From: Bradyrhizobium ottawaense
GTDB lineage: Bacteria > Pseudomonadota > Alphaproteobacteria > Rhizobiales > Xanthobacteraceae
Direction of reading: 5' to 3'
Assembly: GCF_002278135.3 (NCBI RefSeq)
Contig: NZ_CP029425.2
Coordinates: 248,001-312,000 of the forward strand
DNA: 64,000 nt
Shown here: positions 52,362 to 62,927 of the stretch, in pieces
Layout: each line of letters opens with the position of its first letter
Position numbering within the stretch: the stretch's first letter is position 1
Program-made: the position numbers and the translations under genes
The notes under the pieces: generated by a model
Databases searched by the model: none
Seen by the model: only the letters and a program-made list of their open reading frames with translations
Told to the model about the DNA's origin: nothing

Positions 52362-52880
52362 TCAGCGCGTCACGACCACCGTGGTGCCGACCGAGACGCG
52401 GCCATAGAGATCGGTGATGTCGTCGTTGAGCATGCGGATGCAGCCATAGGAGACGAAGCCGCCGATCGAGCCCGGCACGTTGGTGCCGTGGATGGCGTAT
52501 TCACCGCCGGCCAGCGTCATCGCCGCAACGCCCATCGGGTTGCGCGGCGAGCCGCCCGGAATCATGTCGGGAATGCTCGGCTTGTCACGCTTGACCTCGG
52601 CCGGCGGTGCCCAGGCCGGGTTGCGATATTTCCCGTCGATGCGGGTAGTGCCGGCCCATTGCTTGCCGGACTTGCCGACACCGACCGGATAGCGCACGGC
52701 GTGGCCGTTATCGAGGATGAGATAGAGCCGCCGCTCGCTGGTTTTGACCACGATGGTGCCCGGCGAATAGTCGGCCAGATGCGCCCCCACCATTTCCGGC
52801 CGCGCCTGCGCCGCCGTCGACATCAAGACCCCTGCCCCGATGGTGGCGGCCAGCGCCGCCGCAATCCTAATCGACATCGA
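52362..52880 (-). CDS. periplasmic L,D-transpeptidase (ErfK/YbiS type)
   Basis: A 172-residue exported YkuD enzyme: signal peptide (IAAALAATIGAGVLMSTAAQA), then the catalytic domain with RRLYLILDNGHAVRYPVG, a loop with PDMIPGGSPRNPMG and the full motif HGTNVPGSIGGFVSYGCIRM (His and Cys nucleophile). It should form 3-3 cross-links or attach proteins to peptidoglycan. It is the second YkuD gene in the window and has the more typical secreted architecture. It converges on the nuclease gene over a shared terminator. Confidence 0.9.
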   Translation of the reverse strand, partial: SMSIRIAAALAATIGAGVLMSTAAQARPEMVGAHLADYSPGTIVVKTSERRLYLILDNGHAVRYPVGVGKSGKQWAGTTRIDGKYRNPAWAPPAEVKRDKPSIPDMIPGGSPRNPMGVAAMTLAGGEYAIHGTNVPGSIGGFVSYGCIRMLNDDITDLYGRVSVGTTVVVTR

Positions 52881-53311
52881 TTTTCCCCTAAGCCCGAACG
52901 GATCGTCCAAAATTACGCGGAACCGGCAATCGCCAGCTTGCCACGTCCTTGTCAGGGGACATTCTTAACCGCGCCCGTTAACCGGTTGGTTTCCAAGCAC
53001 GGCTGCCAAGGGCCAGCCAGCAGGGGGAACAAAGGAAATGTTCGAAATAAAGTAAATGACCTGAAAACAACACTCGGCGGGAAAGATGCGGCCGCACCGG
53101 CACGCGCGCTGACGAGTGCGTGAGGATGTGAACGGCTGTTGCTTACCGGAGGGTCGACGACAAACGCGGTCTCGCGTCCCGGACAAGGCGCAGCGCGTCG
53201 CGCCGCGACGCAGAGCCGGGACCCAGTTCTTTGCGCTGGGATGGATGGGCCCCGGCTCAGCAGCGCACCGCGACGTGCGCGCTGCGCTGCGTCCGGGGCA
53301 GGAGAGCAAGC
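52881..53311. other. 431-bp non-coding region with a degenerate inverted repeat
   Basis: There is no coding sequence. The left part (52900-53100) is A/T-richer than its surroundings, with AATAAAGTAAATGACC near 53046; the right part, 53174-53304, holds a diverged member of the GTCCCGGACAAG...GCCGGGACCCAG repeat family. The promoter of the L,D-transpeptidase must lie in its left part. Confidence 0.45.
53174..53304. repeat. diverged GTCCCGGACAAG inverted repeat
   Basis: CGTCCCGGACAAGGCGCAGCG faces CGCTGCGCTGCGTCCGGGGC; inner GAGCCGGGACCCAG faces CTGGG...GGCCCCGGCTC. Arms are imperfect, so it is an older member of the family at 3181, 20776, 31792 and 60151. Confidence 0.65.
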
Positions 53312-55258
<1,947 letters not shown>

Positions 55259-55551
55259 GCTTCCCTCCACATACGGCAGGCCGAACGCTAGCGACCGGCG
55301 AGCCGACTTGATCATTGACTGATTATGCGTCGGGCTAACCGGGCCCGACAAGGAGCACAAGCTGGACCTTCGGCGGGCGGCCGGCCATGCGGAGGATCAA
55401 GGCCACCTGCTGTGACTGTCGCAGATCTGAAACAAGCCGGCGGGCGGCTTTTCGGGGCCTTGCCCAGCTCCGCGGAACAGGCCGGCGCAGGGGCCCCATG
55501 CATTAATGGAGGTATTTAGAAACCACCCTCACCGATTCGGGACTCGCAATA

Positions 55552-55564
55552 GTGTTCGGAACAC
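55552..55564. promoter_or_regulatory. palindrome GTGTTC-G-GAACAC
   Basis: A perfect 13-bp inverted repeat, LexA-like in appearance (GTTC-based), about 95 bp upstream of the topoisomerase start. GTTC-N7-GTTC, the alphaproteobacterial LexA box, is a direct repeat, so this is not that site. The binder is unknown. Confidence 0.4.
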
Positions 55565-55599
55565 CCTAAATGGCCAACCCGGGCCCGAAGAGACCCTTC

Positions 55600-55625
55600 G
55601 GAACAAAAATCAGAACAGCGGCATT
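55600..55625 (+). promoter_or_regulatory. EcfG-like (general stress sigma) promoter candidate
   Basis: GGAAC (55600-55604), a 17-bp spacer and CATT (55622-55625). The alphaproteobacterial general-stress sigma factor EcfG uses GGAAC-N16/17-CGTT; only one base of the -10 box differs. It sits 34-59 bp upstream of the topoisomerase ATG, a plausible leader length. Confidence 0.45.
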
Positions 55626-55658
55626 GACCGGTAACAGACAGGGCTAAGGCATAAGACT

Positions 55659-56828
55659 ATGATGGATCAGCAGAATCTCGGGACGATACGGCCCGCTTCA
55701 GCCGATCCTGCGGCCATTGCATTGGCCAAAGCCCTCGGACAATGGCCGAAACCCGCCGCTTTCAGGCGTCCTAGCCCGAAGAAGGCCTTCGACACGGCGC
55801 CCGCGGCGACGGTCGAAGCGCTCGCCAAGGAGCTCGGCCTGCGGCTCGGCGACCAGAACGAGCTGACCATCCGCCGCATCCGGCGCGGCAAGGGCTATTC
55901 CTTCGTGCGTCCCAATGGCGCACATATCCGCGACGCCCGCACTATCCGCCGGCTGCACGCCATGGCGGTGCCGCCGGCCTATCGCGAGGTGCGCTACTCC
56001 GCCGATCCGAGCTTGCATCTCCAGGCCGTGGGCCGCGATGCCGCAGGCCGGCTGCAATATCGCTATCACGCCGATTGGGAGAAGGTCCGCGAGCACCGCA
56101 AGGCGCATCGTCTGGAAAAGCTCGTCGGCGCGCTGCCAAAGATCCGGCGCAAGGTCTCGGCGTTCCTGTCGGGCGACGAGCCGACGCGTGAATTCGCGCT
56201 CTCGGCCGTGATCGAGCTGATCGCGCGCACTGCGATCCGTCCCGGCAATGAATCCTATGCCCGCCTCAACGGCACCCGCGGCGCCACCACGCTGCTGAAG
56301 TCGAACGTCACGCTTGAGGACGACAGCTTCGTGCTGACCTTCAAGGCGAAGGGCGGCAAGGCGGTGCGCAAGGAGTGCGATGCGGCCAAGCTGGTGCGCG
56401 CCATCGGCATTTTGCAGGGCGTCCCCGGCAAGCGCATGTTCCAGTATCGCGATGCCTACGGCATCGTGCGCGCGGTCAACACCACGCAGGTGAACGCGTT
56501 CTTGCGCGAGATCGCCGGCATCAAGATTTCGCTGAAGGATTTCCGTACGCTGATGGCGTCTGCCGTCGTCGTGGAATCGCTGTCGCGAATCACGCCGGCG
56601 ACCAGCCAGCGCGGCCGCAAGAAGCAGGTGCTGGACGCGATTCGCGCCGCAGCCGACAAGCTCTCCAACACGCCGGCGATCTGCCGCAAGAGCTACGTCC
56701 ACGACACCATCGTCACCGCGTTCGAGGACGGCATCCTCGAGCGCTTCGCCGCGACCATGAAGGGCCAGCGCTCGCAGGCGAGGCGCGAGCAGCTTCTGGC
56801 GCAGGTGGTGGCGACAGCCGCGGTGTAA
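55659..56828 (+). CDS. DNA topoisomerase IB (poxvirus-like)
   Basis: A 389-residue type IB enzyme that relaxes supercoils by a 3'-phosphotyrosyl intermediate. After a Pro-rich 50-residue lead come the N-terminal DNA-clamp motif GYSFVRPNGAHIRD, VPPAYREVRYSADPSLHLQA and the catalytic domain: RTAIRPGNESYARLNGTRGA (Arg), the Lys in FKAKGGK, and the nucleophile Tyr in ICRKSYVHDTIV. All catalytic residues can be placed. Such genes are common in Bradyrhizobium. The IS element begins 2 bp after its stop codon, leaving the protein intact but cutting off its native downstream region. Confidence 0.92.
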   Translation: MMDQQNLGTIRPASADPAAIALAKALGQWPKPAAFRRPSPKKAFDTAPAATVEALAKELGLRLGDQNELTIRRIRRGKGYSFVRPNGAHIRDARTIRRLHAMAVPPAYREVRYSADPSLHLQAVGRDAAGRLQYRYHADWEKVREHRKAHRLEKLVGALPKIRRKVSAFLSGDEPTREFALSAVIELIARTAIRPGNESYARLNGTRGATTLLKSNVTLEDDSFVLTFKAKGGKAVRKECDAAKLVRAIGILQGVPGKRMFQYRDAYGIVRAVNTTQVNAFLREIAGIKISLKDFRTLMASAVVVESLSRITPATSQRGRKKQVLDAIRAAADKLSNTPAICRKSYVHDTIVTAFEDGILERFAATMKGQRSQARREQLLAQVVATAAV

Positions 56829-56830
56829 CG
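56827..56830. repeat. target-site duplication AACG, left copy
   Basis: AACG directly precedes the left terminal inverted repeat and is repeated directly after the right one at 58357-58360. It overlaps the last two bases of the topoisomerase stop codon. Confidence 0.8.
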
Positions 56831-58356
56831 AGTCGTCCGTTAAGAAGCCGGATTGATCGAGGCTGGCCGGGCGAGCGTGCGCCATAGCTGGGCCAGGAAC
56901 AGGCACAAGAGATATCTCAGCCAGGCGAGGATGCGGCGGAAGTTGTGTCCGACGGCTGAGAGGACGACGTTGGCGGCATCGCCGGCGCGGCCTTTGAGGT
57001 AGCAGCGCCCGAGGTGGCCTTCCGCCTTCAGGTGTCCGATGATGGGCTCGATGGCGGAGCGGCGGCGCAGCTCGCGCTTGATGACACCGAAAACGCCGCG
57101 CTTCTGGCCGGAGATGAAGACGCGACGGGGATTTTGTGCGTCGTGGCCGCGGTATCCCTTGTCGACATAGGCCCGCTCGATCGGACAGCCGGTGAGTGTC
57201 TCGGTGCGGTCAATGACGTCCCGCAAGGTGTGACCGTCGTAGGGGTTGTCGGGCAGTGCGCTGGCGTGCAGCACGAACAGGCCACCGGGAGCCCGGCGGT
57301 TGTTGGTGACGATGGAGGCCTTCACGCCGAACTCGTAAGGCGCGCTGGCCTTGCCCTTGCCGATGCACTCCACTTCCGGGGCATGGAAGGAATAGAGCTT
57401 CCAGCCGCGCTGGCGCTGCTGCTGCGAGCGGATCTGCGTGGCCCGGCCGAGCGGGAGGGCGAACGCCTGCTCCAGTGCTGGCTGGCCTTCGATCTTGCGG
57501 CGGATGTCGCGGATGATCCGGCCCAGCCGGCTACGCAGGATACGCAACTGCCGCTGATGCCGCCTGAACTGTTTGGCATGGGCGTAGCGGCCGGCCATCA
57601 TCGCGGCGGCCTTGGCGATGCGAGCATAGGATTGCCGCAGCCTGACGCCGTGCCTGATCGCCAGGCGGTTGAGCCCCTTGATGGCCGCATGCAGCAGCTT
57701 GGCATCGGTCGGAAAGGTGATGGCCTTCGGCTGCACCGTGGTGTCGACCGTAACCCGCTTGAGGTCCTGGCTGCGTAATGCACCGGCCTCGTGCGCTACC
57801 CGCAAGCTCTCGGCCAGCAGCAACTCCAGCTTGTCGCCAAGCCGCTTGCGCCAATGGCTCAGGTCCGAGCGCTCGTGCGGGAACGTGTGCTGAAAGAACT
57901 CTTCCCCGGTGAAGAACTGGAAGTATGGGTCATGGACCCAGCGCTCGCACACCTCCTCATCGGACAGCCCGTAAATGTGCTTGAGCAACAGCAGACCGAT
58001 CATGAAGCGCGTCTCGATCCCGGGCCTGCCGTTCTCGCTGTAGAGCGGCGCGATCTCGCCGTCGATCCAGTCCCAATCGACCTTGCCGGCGAGCAGAACC
58101 AGCTCGTGCTTCATATTGATGATCTGGTCGAGCCGAGCCCGGAACAGATCGTTCGATCCCGTCGTCTTGTGCTTCTTCGGCCGCATCGTTCCCTCCGATG
58201 CAGACAAGGAATCATGCTTCCCGCTTCGAGGGAATCCACGAAAACCAAATCGCAAGGTTCTGACGCCCAAAGCATCAAAACCTTGCAATCTGGAAATGCC
58301 CCTTAGCCCAAATCGAGATTCCCGATCAGTGGCTTAGTCCTTCTTCACGGACGACT
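56831..58356 (-). mobile_element. IS5-family insertion sequence, 1,526 bp, complete
   Basis: The terminal inverted repeats are AGTCGTCCGTTAAGAAG (56831-56847) and, inverted, AGTCGTCCGTGAAGAAG (58340-58356): 16 of 17 bases match. One transposase gene fills the element, and a 4-bp target duplication AACG flanks it. Intact ends, an intact transposase and perfect duplication point to a recent insertion. I do not assign an IS name. Confidence 0.9.
56840..58186 (-). CDS. IS5-family DDE transposase
   Basis: A 448-residue transposase. The N-terminal domain has IIDELI-like helices (LFRARLDQIINMKHELVLLA) and the family block GRPGIETRFMIGLLLLKHIY with FQFFTGEEFFQHTFPHERSD. The catalytic triad follows: first Asp in VTVDTTVQPKAITFPTD, second Asp in RAYVDKGYRGHD, and the Glu in RRRSAIEPIIGHLKAEG. 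Everything is in one frame, so the protein should be active. The stop codon TAA lies inside the left terminal repeat. ATG at 58186 (MRPKKHKTTG) follows GGAGGGAACG. Confidence 0.93.
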   Translation of the reverse strand: MRPKKHKTTGSNDLFRARLDQIINMKHELVLLAGKVDWDWIDGEIAPLYSENGRPGIETRFMIGLLLLKHIYGLSDEEVCERWVHDPYFQFFTGEEFFQHTFPHERSDLSHWRKRLGDKLELLLAESLRVAHEAGALRSQDLKRVTVDTTVQPKAITFPTDAKLLHAAIKGLNRLAIRHGVRLRQSYARIAKAAAMMAGRYAHAKQFRRHQRQLRILRSRLGRIIRDIRRKIEGQPALEQAFALPLGRATQIRSQQQRQRGWKLYSFHAPEVECIGKGKASAPYEFGVKASIVTNNRRAPGGLFVLHASALPDNPYDGHTLRDVIDRTETLTGCPIERAYVDKGYRGHDAQNPRRVFISGQKRGVFGVIKRELRRRSAIEPIIGHLKAEGHLGRCYLKGRAGDAANVVLSAVGHNFRRILAWLRYLLCLFLAQLWRTLARPASINPAS

Positions 58357-58360
58357 AACG
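58357..58360. repeat. target-site duplication AACG, right copy
   Basis: It matches the AACG at 56827-56830 and marks the right edge of the insertion. Confidence 0.8.
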
Positions 58361-58371
58361 ACACTGCCGTA

Positions 58372-58465
58372 TGGTGGGCAAAGCGAAGCGTGCCCACCAT
58401 TTCTGTTGCGGTGTTGGGGTAGATGGTGGGCACGGCGCAAGTGCGCCTTTGCCCACCCTACGAGA
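58372..58465. repeat. TGGTGGGCAAAG...TTTGCCCACC inverted repeat
   Basis: ATGGTGGGCAAAGCGAAGCG faces CGCAAGTGCGCCTTTGCCCACC, with an inner CGTGCCCACCAT and ATGGTGGGCACG pair. It is a relative of the element at 7017-7109 and lies right of the IS, before the SRPBCC gene. Confidence 0.78.
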
Positions 58466-58466
58466 G

Positions 58467-58922
58467 CTACGACTTGGGCGAGACGCCGTTGTCGGGACCG
58501 GGATCGCCGCCTGCGGCTGCGGTCGTGAGCCGTTCCATATAATGCGCCCACCCCGTCGCGTGCGCGGCGGCCTGCGCTTCGCTTGGCAGGCCGCTATGGG
58601 TCATGCGCAGCAGCGTGCCGCCGTCGCGCTCGATCAGGTCGATCTCGATCAGGCTCGAGCCGGGCGGTACCTCCTGGCCGCCTTCCCATCCGAACGTGTA
58701 GGCCAGACGATGCACCGGCACGACCTCGCGGAAGGCGCCGCGGGCGACGCCGCTGCGGGGGCCGATGCCCTTGAGCAGATAAAGCCCGCCGGGATGCGGC
58801 TCCGTGGTGGCATCGGAGCCCATCCAGCTCAGGATTTTCTCGGGGTCGGTCAGATAGGCGAAAACGGTGGAACGTGGTGCCGCGATCTGGGTCTCGCGTC
58901 GCACTATGAACGGTTCGGTCAT
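58467..58922 (-). CDS. SRPBCC / AHSA1-type domain protein
   Basis: A 151-residue START-fold protein of the AHSA1 group (activator of Hsp90 ATPase C-terminal domain-like). It has the usual order: VRRETQIAAPRSTVFAYLTD, then PEKILSWMGSDATTEPHPGG, FREVVPVHRLAYTFGWEGG and a final helix containing GWAHYMERLTTAAAGGDP. The hydrophobic pocket could hold a lipid or small ligand; in rhizobia such genes are often paired with an ArsR-type regulator, which is not seen here. Divergent from the cyclase gene. Confidence 0.85.
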   Translation of the reverse strand: MTEPFIVRRETQIAAPRSTVFAYLTDPEKILSWMGSDATTEPHPGGLYLLKGIGPRSGVARGAFREVVPVHRLAYTFGWEGGQEVPPGSSLIEIDLIERDGGTLLRMTHSGLPSEAQAAAHATGWAHYMERLTTAAAGGDPGPDNGVSPKS

Positions 58923-59023
58923 CGGCGATCATCCCTTCGCTGCCATTGGCACATGGCGGCGCCAAAGCGGCGCGTCAAGGATTGCCCGTGACAAAGGCGG
59001 CCCGCCTTGGCCATGATCGAGCC

Positions 59024-60103
59024 ATGCAGCTCTCCCCGACCCTCGCCTGGCTTGTCGATGCCGCTTCGGATAGCGCCGGAGCTGATCGCCTGCTTGCGGA
59101 ACTCGCCGCCCATCTGGTCGCCGACGGCGTGCCGCTTGCGGGGGGCGCCCTGACGCTGGAGGTGCCGCATCCGCTGATCGCGAAGCGGACCTGGTTGTGG
59201 CGTGCAGACAGCGGCCAGGTAATCGAAGCACTCGGCTTCGCGCCGGGCGGATTGGCGCCCGATCCGCCCAACGATGCCGGTCGCCGCTGGCTGCGCGACA
59301 TCGCGCGCGGCGACGTCCACGAAGACATCGCCGGACGTCCAGATGGGCCGCAGCTTTGCTGGATCGGGCCGCGTCCGTTCACCGCGGACGACATCGGGCA
59401 ATTGCGCCAGGCCGCGCGTTTTGCCGCGACGCCCCTCGCCGTGCTGGCCGCGCGCGCCACGTTGCGCGCGACGTTAGATGCCTATCTCGGCAAGCGGAGC
59501 GCGGAGCGGGTGCTGGCGGCACCTCTGCGCCGCGATCTCGGCGAGACCATTCAGGCCGCGCTGCTCTATGCCGACCTCCGCAACTTCACGACGTTGTCGG
59601 AAACCTCTCCGCCTGCACAGGTCATCGCCGCGCTGGATGCCTGGTTCGATCGCATCGCCGGCGCTGTCCACGCCTTTGGCGGCGAGGTGCTGAAATTCAT
59701 CGGCGACGGCGTGCTCGCGATCTTTCCGGTGGTCGAGGCATCGCCCCGCCGCGCGTGCGATGCCGCCCTGCGTGCCGCAGGCGCGGCCGAGGCCGGCATG
59801 GTCTATCTCAACAAGGAGCGCGGCGCTCAAGGGTTGTCGCCGCTGGCATTCGGTGCCGCACTTCATCTGGGCGAGATGCTGTGGGGCAATATCGGCGCCG
59901 CCAACCGGCTCGACTTCACGGCGATCGGTCCCGCCGTCAATCTCGCCAGCCGGCTCGAGGGATTGTGCAAGTCGCTGGGGCGGACCGTGCTGGTGTCGGG
60001 CGCGCTCGCCGCCGAGACGGACATGCCGCTGATCGCGCTCGGATCGCATTCGCTGCGCGGCATTGCTGCGCCATGCGAGGTGTTTGCGCTGCCGGAGATG
60101 TGA
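59024..60103 (+). CDS. class III adenylate/guanylate cyclase
   Basis: A 359-residue soluble nucleotide cyclase. The first half (about 1-170) is a GAF/PAS-like sensor unlike anything I can name (LADLAAHLVADGVPL region and DIGQLRQAARFAA). The catalytic domain (about 185-355) has LLYADLRNFTTLSE with the first metal Asp, GGEVLKFIGDGVLAIFP with the second, and the base-selecting LDFTAIGPAVNLASRLE, where the Asp fits cAMP rather than cGMP. It probably forms cAMP in response to a cytoplasmic cue. The ATG at 59024 starts a plausible domain; longer frames run into the divergent gap. It is alone. Confidence 0.85.
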   Translation: MQLSPTLAWLVDAASDSAGADRLLAELAAHLVADGVPLAGGALTLEVPHPLIAKRTWLWRADSGQVIEALGFAPGGLAPDPPNDAGRRWLRDIARGDVHEDIAGRPDGPQLCWIGPRPFTADDIGQLRQAARFAATPLAVLAARATLRATLDAYLGKRSAERVLAAPLRRDLGETIQAALLYADLRNFTTLSETSPPAQVIAALDAWFDRIAGAVHAFGGEVLKFIGDGVLAIFPVVEASPRRACDAALRAAGAAEAGMVYLNKERGAQGLSPLAFGAALHLGEMLWGNIGAANRLDFTAIGPAVNLASRLEGLCKSLGRTVLVSGALAAETDMPLIALGSHSLRGIAAPCEVFALPEM

Positions 60104-60150
60104 GCGCGGGTATTGCAGGTCGTTGTGCGATGGCCGTGCCAAACTCTCGG

Positions 60151-60295
60151 TGTCGTCCCGGCGAAGGCCGGGACCCATAACCACCAAATTATATTGTAGC
60201 ACGCGCTGGTAACCCCGAGTCCTCGCAAAACGATTGCTGCGGAGTATGGGTCCCGGATCTACGCGCGCCTAAGAGCGCGCTTGTCCGGGACGACG
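60151..60295. repeat. GTCGTCCCGGCGAAGG inverted repeat
   Basis: TGTCGTCCCGGCGAAGGCCGGGACCCATAACCACC is faced by TATGGGTCCCGGATC and CTTGTCCGGGACGAC. It fills most of the gap between the convergent cyclase and EVE genes and belongs to the 3181/20776/31792 family. Confidence 0.85.
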
Positions 60296-60321
60296 GCGGA
60301 GAATTAAGGCCGCACCTGCGG

Positions 60322-60735
60322 CTAAACCCCGCCCATCTTGCAGACGAGCTTCCACTCCTCGGCCGTCACCGGCTGCACCGACAGGCGCGAATATTTCACC
60401 AGCGCCATGTCGGCGAGTTTCTTCTCGGCCTTGATCGTCGCCATCGTCACCGGCGTCTTCAACGGCTTGTCGGCCTTGATATCGACGCAGACGAATTTCT
60501 CGGTCTTGTCGGTCGGATCGGGATAGGCCTCCTTGATGATCTCCGCGATGCCGACGATCTCCTTGCCCTCGTTGGAATGATAGAAGAATGCCTTGTCGCC
60601 CTTCTTCATGGCGACGAGGTTCTGGCGCGCGGTATAATTGCGCACGCCGGTCCAGGCCTCGCCCTTGGCGCCCTTTTCCACCTGCTGGTCCCAGGACCAC
60701 ACCGATGGTTCGGATTTCACCAGCCAGTAGTTCAT
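60322..60735 (-). CDS. EVE-domain protein
   Basis: A 137-residue single EVE domain (PUA-like), usually implied in binding modified bases in DNA or RNA. The signature YWLVKSEPSVWSWDQQ opens the protein; WTGVRNYTARQNLVAMKKGD and FFYHSNEGKEIVGIAEI follow, and EEWKLVCKMGGV closes it. The aromatic cage residues (Trp, Tyr) that hold the base are visible. It is the last gene of the leftward run starting at tsaD, but a repeat sits between it and gpsA. Confidence 0.92.
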   Translation of the reverse strand: MNYWLVKSEPSVWSWDQQVEKGAKGEAWTGVRNYTARQNLVAMKKGDKAFFYHSNEGKEIVGIAEIIKEAYPDPTDKTEKFVCVDIKADKPLKTPVTMATIKAEKKLADMALVKYSRLSVQPVTAEEWKLVCKMGGV

Positions 60736-60754
60736 CGCGCGTGCCCTATCCATT

Positions 60755-60845
60755 CGTCATGGCCGGGCTTGTCCCGGCCATCCACGTCTCTGCCATCAAT
60801 TCAATATCAAGACGTGGATGCCCGCGACAAGCGCGGGCATGACGA
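60755..60845. repeat. TCGTCATGGCCGGGCTTGTCCCGGCC inverted repeat
   Basis: TCGTCATGGCCGGGC and ATCCACGTC on the left face GACGTGGAT and GCGGGCATGACGA on the right, each arm again carrying an inner palindrome (GGCCGGGCTTGTCCCGGCC; GCCCGCGACAAGCGCGGGC). A second copy is at 11899-11983. Confidence 0.87.
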
Positions 60846-60852
60846 GAAGACG

Positions 60853-61833
60853 TCATTCCTCTGCCTTGAAGGGGCGCGTCATCAGTCCCGAGATCGCGGC
60901 GTCGATCGTGCTCCGGCCGCTCAGGATCGACGCGACGGCTTCTGACACCGGCATCTCGACGTTTTGCGAAGCTGCGAGTTCGATCAGCACCGGCGCGGTG
61001 AACTCGCCCTCGGCAAGCTTGCCCGCAGGCGGCTGCTCGCCGCGGCCCAAAGCAAGGCCAAGGATGAAATTGCGCGATTGCGGGCTCGAGCAGGTCAGGA
61101 TCAAATCGCCGAGGCCGGACAGGCCGGTGATCGTTTCGCTGCGTGCGCCGAGCGCGCGGCCGAGGCGCGTCAGCTCGGCAAAGCCGCGGGTCGTCAGCGC
61201 GGCCTGGGCGGAGGCCCCCAGCTTGCGCCCGACCGCGATGCCGACTGCGATCGCCAGCACGTTCTTGGCTGCGCCGCCGATCTCGACGCCGCGGATGTCC
61301 GTGGAGTGATAGGGACGGAACGTCGGTGAGCCCAGGGCCTGCACCAACGCGCTCGCCAACGTCTCATCGCCTGCCGCCAGCGTCACCGCCGTCGGCAAGC
61401 CGCGCGCGACATCGTCGGCAAAGCTCGGACCCGACAGGATCGCGGGCTGGACGTGCGGCGCGGCCTCCGCGATCACGTCGGTCATGAATTTATGGGTGCC
61501 GTGCTCGATGCCCTTGGCGCAGGCGACGATCGGCACCGGCCCTGTCAGATGCGAGGCCAGCATGTTGACGGCGCCACGCAAATGCTGCGCCGGTGTTGCG
61601 ATCAGCAACATGTCGGCGCGTGCGGTAAGCGCCAGATCGCTGGTCACGACGATCTCCGGCGCGATCTGTACGCCGGGCAGTCGCGGATTGTCGCGTGTCG
61701 AGGCGATCCGCGCGGCATGCTCGGCATTCCGTGCCCAGAGCGTGACGCTCCGTCCTGCCCGCGCCGCCACGGTCGCCAGCGCCGTGCCCCAGGCGCCCGC
61801 CCCGATCACCGCGACAGATTGGAACGTGGTCAT
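60853..61833 (-). CDS. gpsA: glycerol-3-phosphate dehydrogenase [NAD(P)+]
   Basis: A 326-residue enzyme that reduces dihydroxyacetone phosphate to sn-glycerol 3-phosphate for phospholipid synthesis. The dinucleotide site is [15 protein letters not shown] (about 9-23); then [23 protein letters not shown] and [14 protein letters not shown]. The active-site Lys-Asn pair lies in [14 protein letters not shown], and the substrate loop is [18 protein letters not shown]. Full length. It starts 2 bp before the tsaD stop, so the two are clearly in one operon. Confidence 0.95.
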   Translation of the reverse strand: MTTFQSVAVIGAGAWGTALATVAARAGRSVTLWARNAEHAARIASTRDNPRLPGVQIAPEIVVTSDLALTARADMLLIATPAQHLRGAVNMLASHLTGPVPIVACAKGIEHGTHKFMTDVIAEAAPHVQPAILSGPSFADDVARGLPTAVTLAAGDETLASALVQALGSPTFRPYHSTDIRGVEIGGAAKNVLAIAVGIAVGRKLGASAQAALTTRGFAELTRLGRALGARSETITGLSGLGDLILTCSSPQSRNFILGLALGRGEQPPAGKLAEGEFTAPVLIELAASQNVEMPVSEAVASILSGRSTIDAAISGLMTRPFKAEE

Positions 61834-61835
61834 GG

Positions 61836-62927
61836 CTAGAATCCCGCCCGGGTCTTGCCGTAGCCGGTCGGCGCCGTCGCGTTGGCGTCGAGCAACCAGC
61901 GCGCGCGGGGCTGCGCTTCCATCGTGTCGGTCAGGCCGAGTGCGAGTCGTTCGGCGCCGGCCCAGGCGATCATCGCGCCGTTGTCGGTGCAGAGCGCGGG
62001 CGGCGGCATGATCAGTTGCGTCCCGGCTTGCTGTGCGACCTCATCGAGGGCGCCGCGGATCGCCTGATTGGCCGCGACGCCGCCGGCCGCGACCAGGGCA
62101 CGCGGTGCGCCGAATTTTTCGCGGAACAGTCTGAGGCCGACGCTCAGCCGGTCGGCGGTCGAATCCAGCACGGCGGCCTGAAAGCTCGCGCAGAGATCGC
62201 TGACGTCCTGCGGCGTGATCTCGGCTAGCCGGCTCGCTTCAGTGCGGACTGCCGTCTTCAATCCCGACAGCGAGAAATTGGCGTCGGGGCGTCCCTGCAT
62301 CGGCCGCGGAAACGCAAATCGCGTGGCATCGCCGCCTGCCGCCGCGCGCTCGACCTGCGGGCCGCCGGGATAGGGCAGGCCCAACATCTTCGCGACCTTG
62401 TCGAAGGCCTCGCCGATCGCGTCGTCGACGGTGGTGCCAAGCCGTACATACTGGCCGACGCCGGTGACCGCGACGATCTGGGTATGGCCGCCCGAGGCGA
62501 GGAACAGGCAGTAGGGAAATTCGATTCCGTCGGTGAGGCGCGGCGTCAGCGCATGCGCCTCCAGATGGTTCACCGCAACCAGCGGCGTGTCGTGCACCAT
62601 CGCGATCGCCTTTGCGGTGGTGAGCCCGACGATGACGCCACCGATCAAGCCCGGCCCCGCCGCGGCCGCGACGCCGCCAAGCTGGGCGAAGCCGACGCCG
62701 GCTTCCTGCATCGCGCGATCGATGATGCCGTCGAGCAGATCGACATGGGCACGGGCGGCGATCTCCGGCACCACGCCGCCGAAGCGGGCGTGCTCCTCGA
62801 TCTGCGACCGCACGATGTTGGACAGGATCCTGCCGCTGCCGTCAGGCGCGCGCTCGACCAGTGCCGCGGCTGTCTCGTCGCAGGTTGTTTCGATGCCCAG
62901 TACCAGCATTGGCGAATTGTTATCCAA
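61836..62927 (-). CDS. tsaD: tRNA N6-adenosine threonylcarbamoyltransferase TsaD
   Basis: A Kae1/Qri7 family enzyme of 363 residues that transfers threonylcarbamoyl to A37 of ANN-decoding tRNAs. N-terminal ASKHA start [15 protein letters not shown], metal site [11 protein letters not shown] and [38 protein letters not shown], and [18 protein letters not shown] with the nucleotide site [11 protein letters not shown]. The start is either the TTG at 62927 (better ribosome site) or the ATG at 62909 (better match to family length). It heads the tsaD-gpsA operon. Confidence 0.94.
   Translation of the reverse strand: MDNNSPMLVLGIETTCDETAAALVERAPDGSGRILSNIVRSQIEEHARFGGVVPEIAARAHVDLLDGIIDRAMQEAGVGFAQLGGVAAAAGPGLIGGVIVGLTTAKAIAMVHDTPLVAVNHLEAHALTPRLTDGIEFPYCLFLASGGHTQIVAVTGVGQYVRLGTTVDDAIGEAFDKVAKMLGLPYPGGPQVERAAAGGDATRFAFPRPMQGRPDANFSLSGLKTAVRTEASRLAEITPQDVSDLCASFQAAVLDSTADRLSVGLRLFREKFGAPRALVAAGGVAANQAIRGALDEVAQQAGTQLIMPPPALCTDNGAMIAWAGAERLALGLTDTMEAQPRARWLLDANATAPTGYGKTRAGF

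Larger units (their letters stand above)
55259..55658. other. 400-bp divergent region between acs and topoisomerase IB
   Basis: No gene is seen. Two regulatory candidates lie near the topoisomerase side (described separately at 55552 and 55600). A GTCGGGC...GCCCGAC inverted pair occurs at about 55329-55351, within 100 bp of the acs start. Confidence 0.45.

Noticed and set aside
55325..55519. A 64-codon open frame between acs and topoisomerase IB
   Set aside because: It has no ribosome site, and its Arg/Gly-rich product matches no family; the segment looks like a divergent promoter region.
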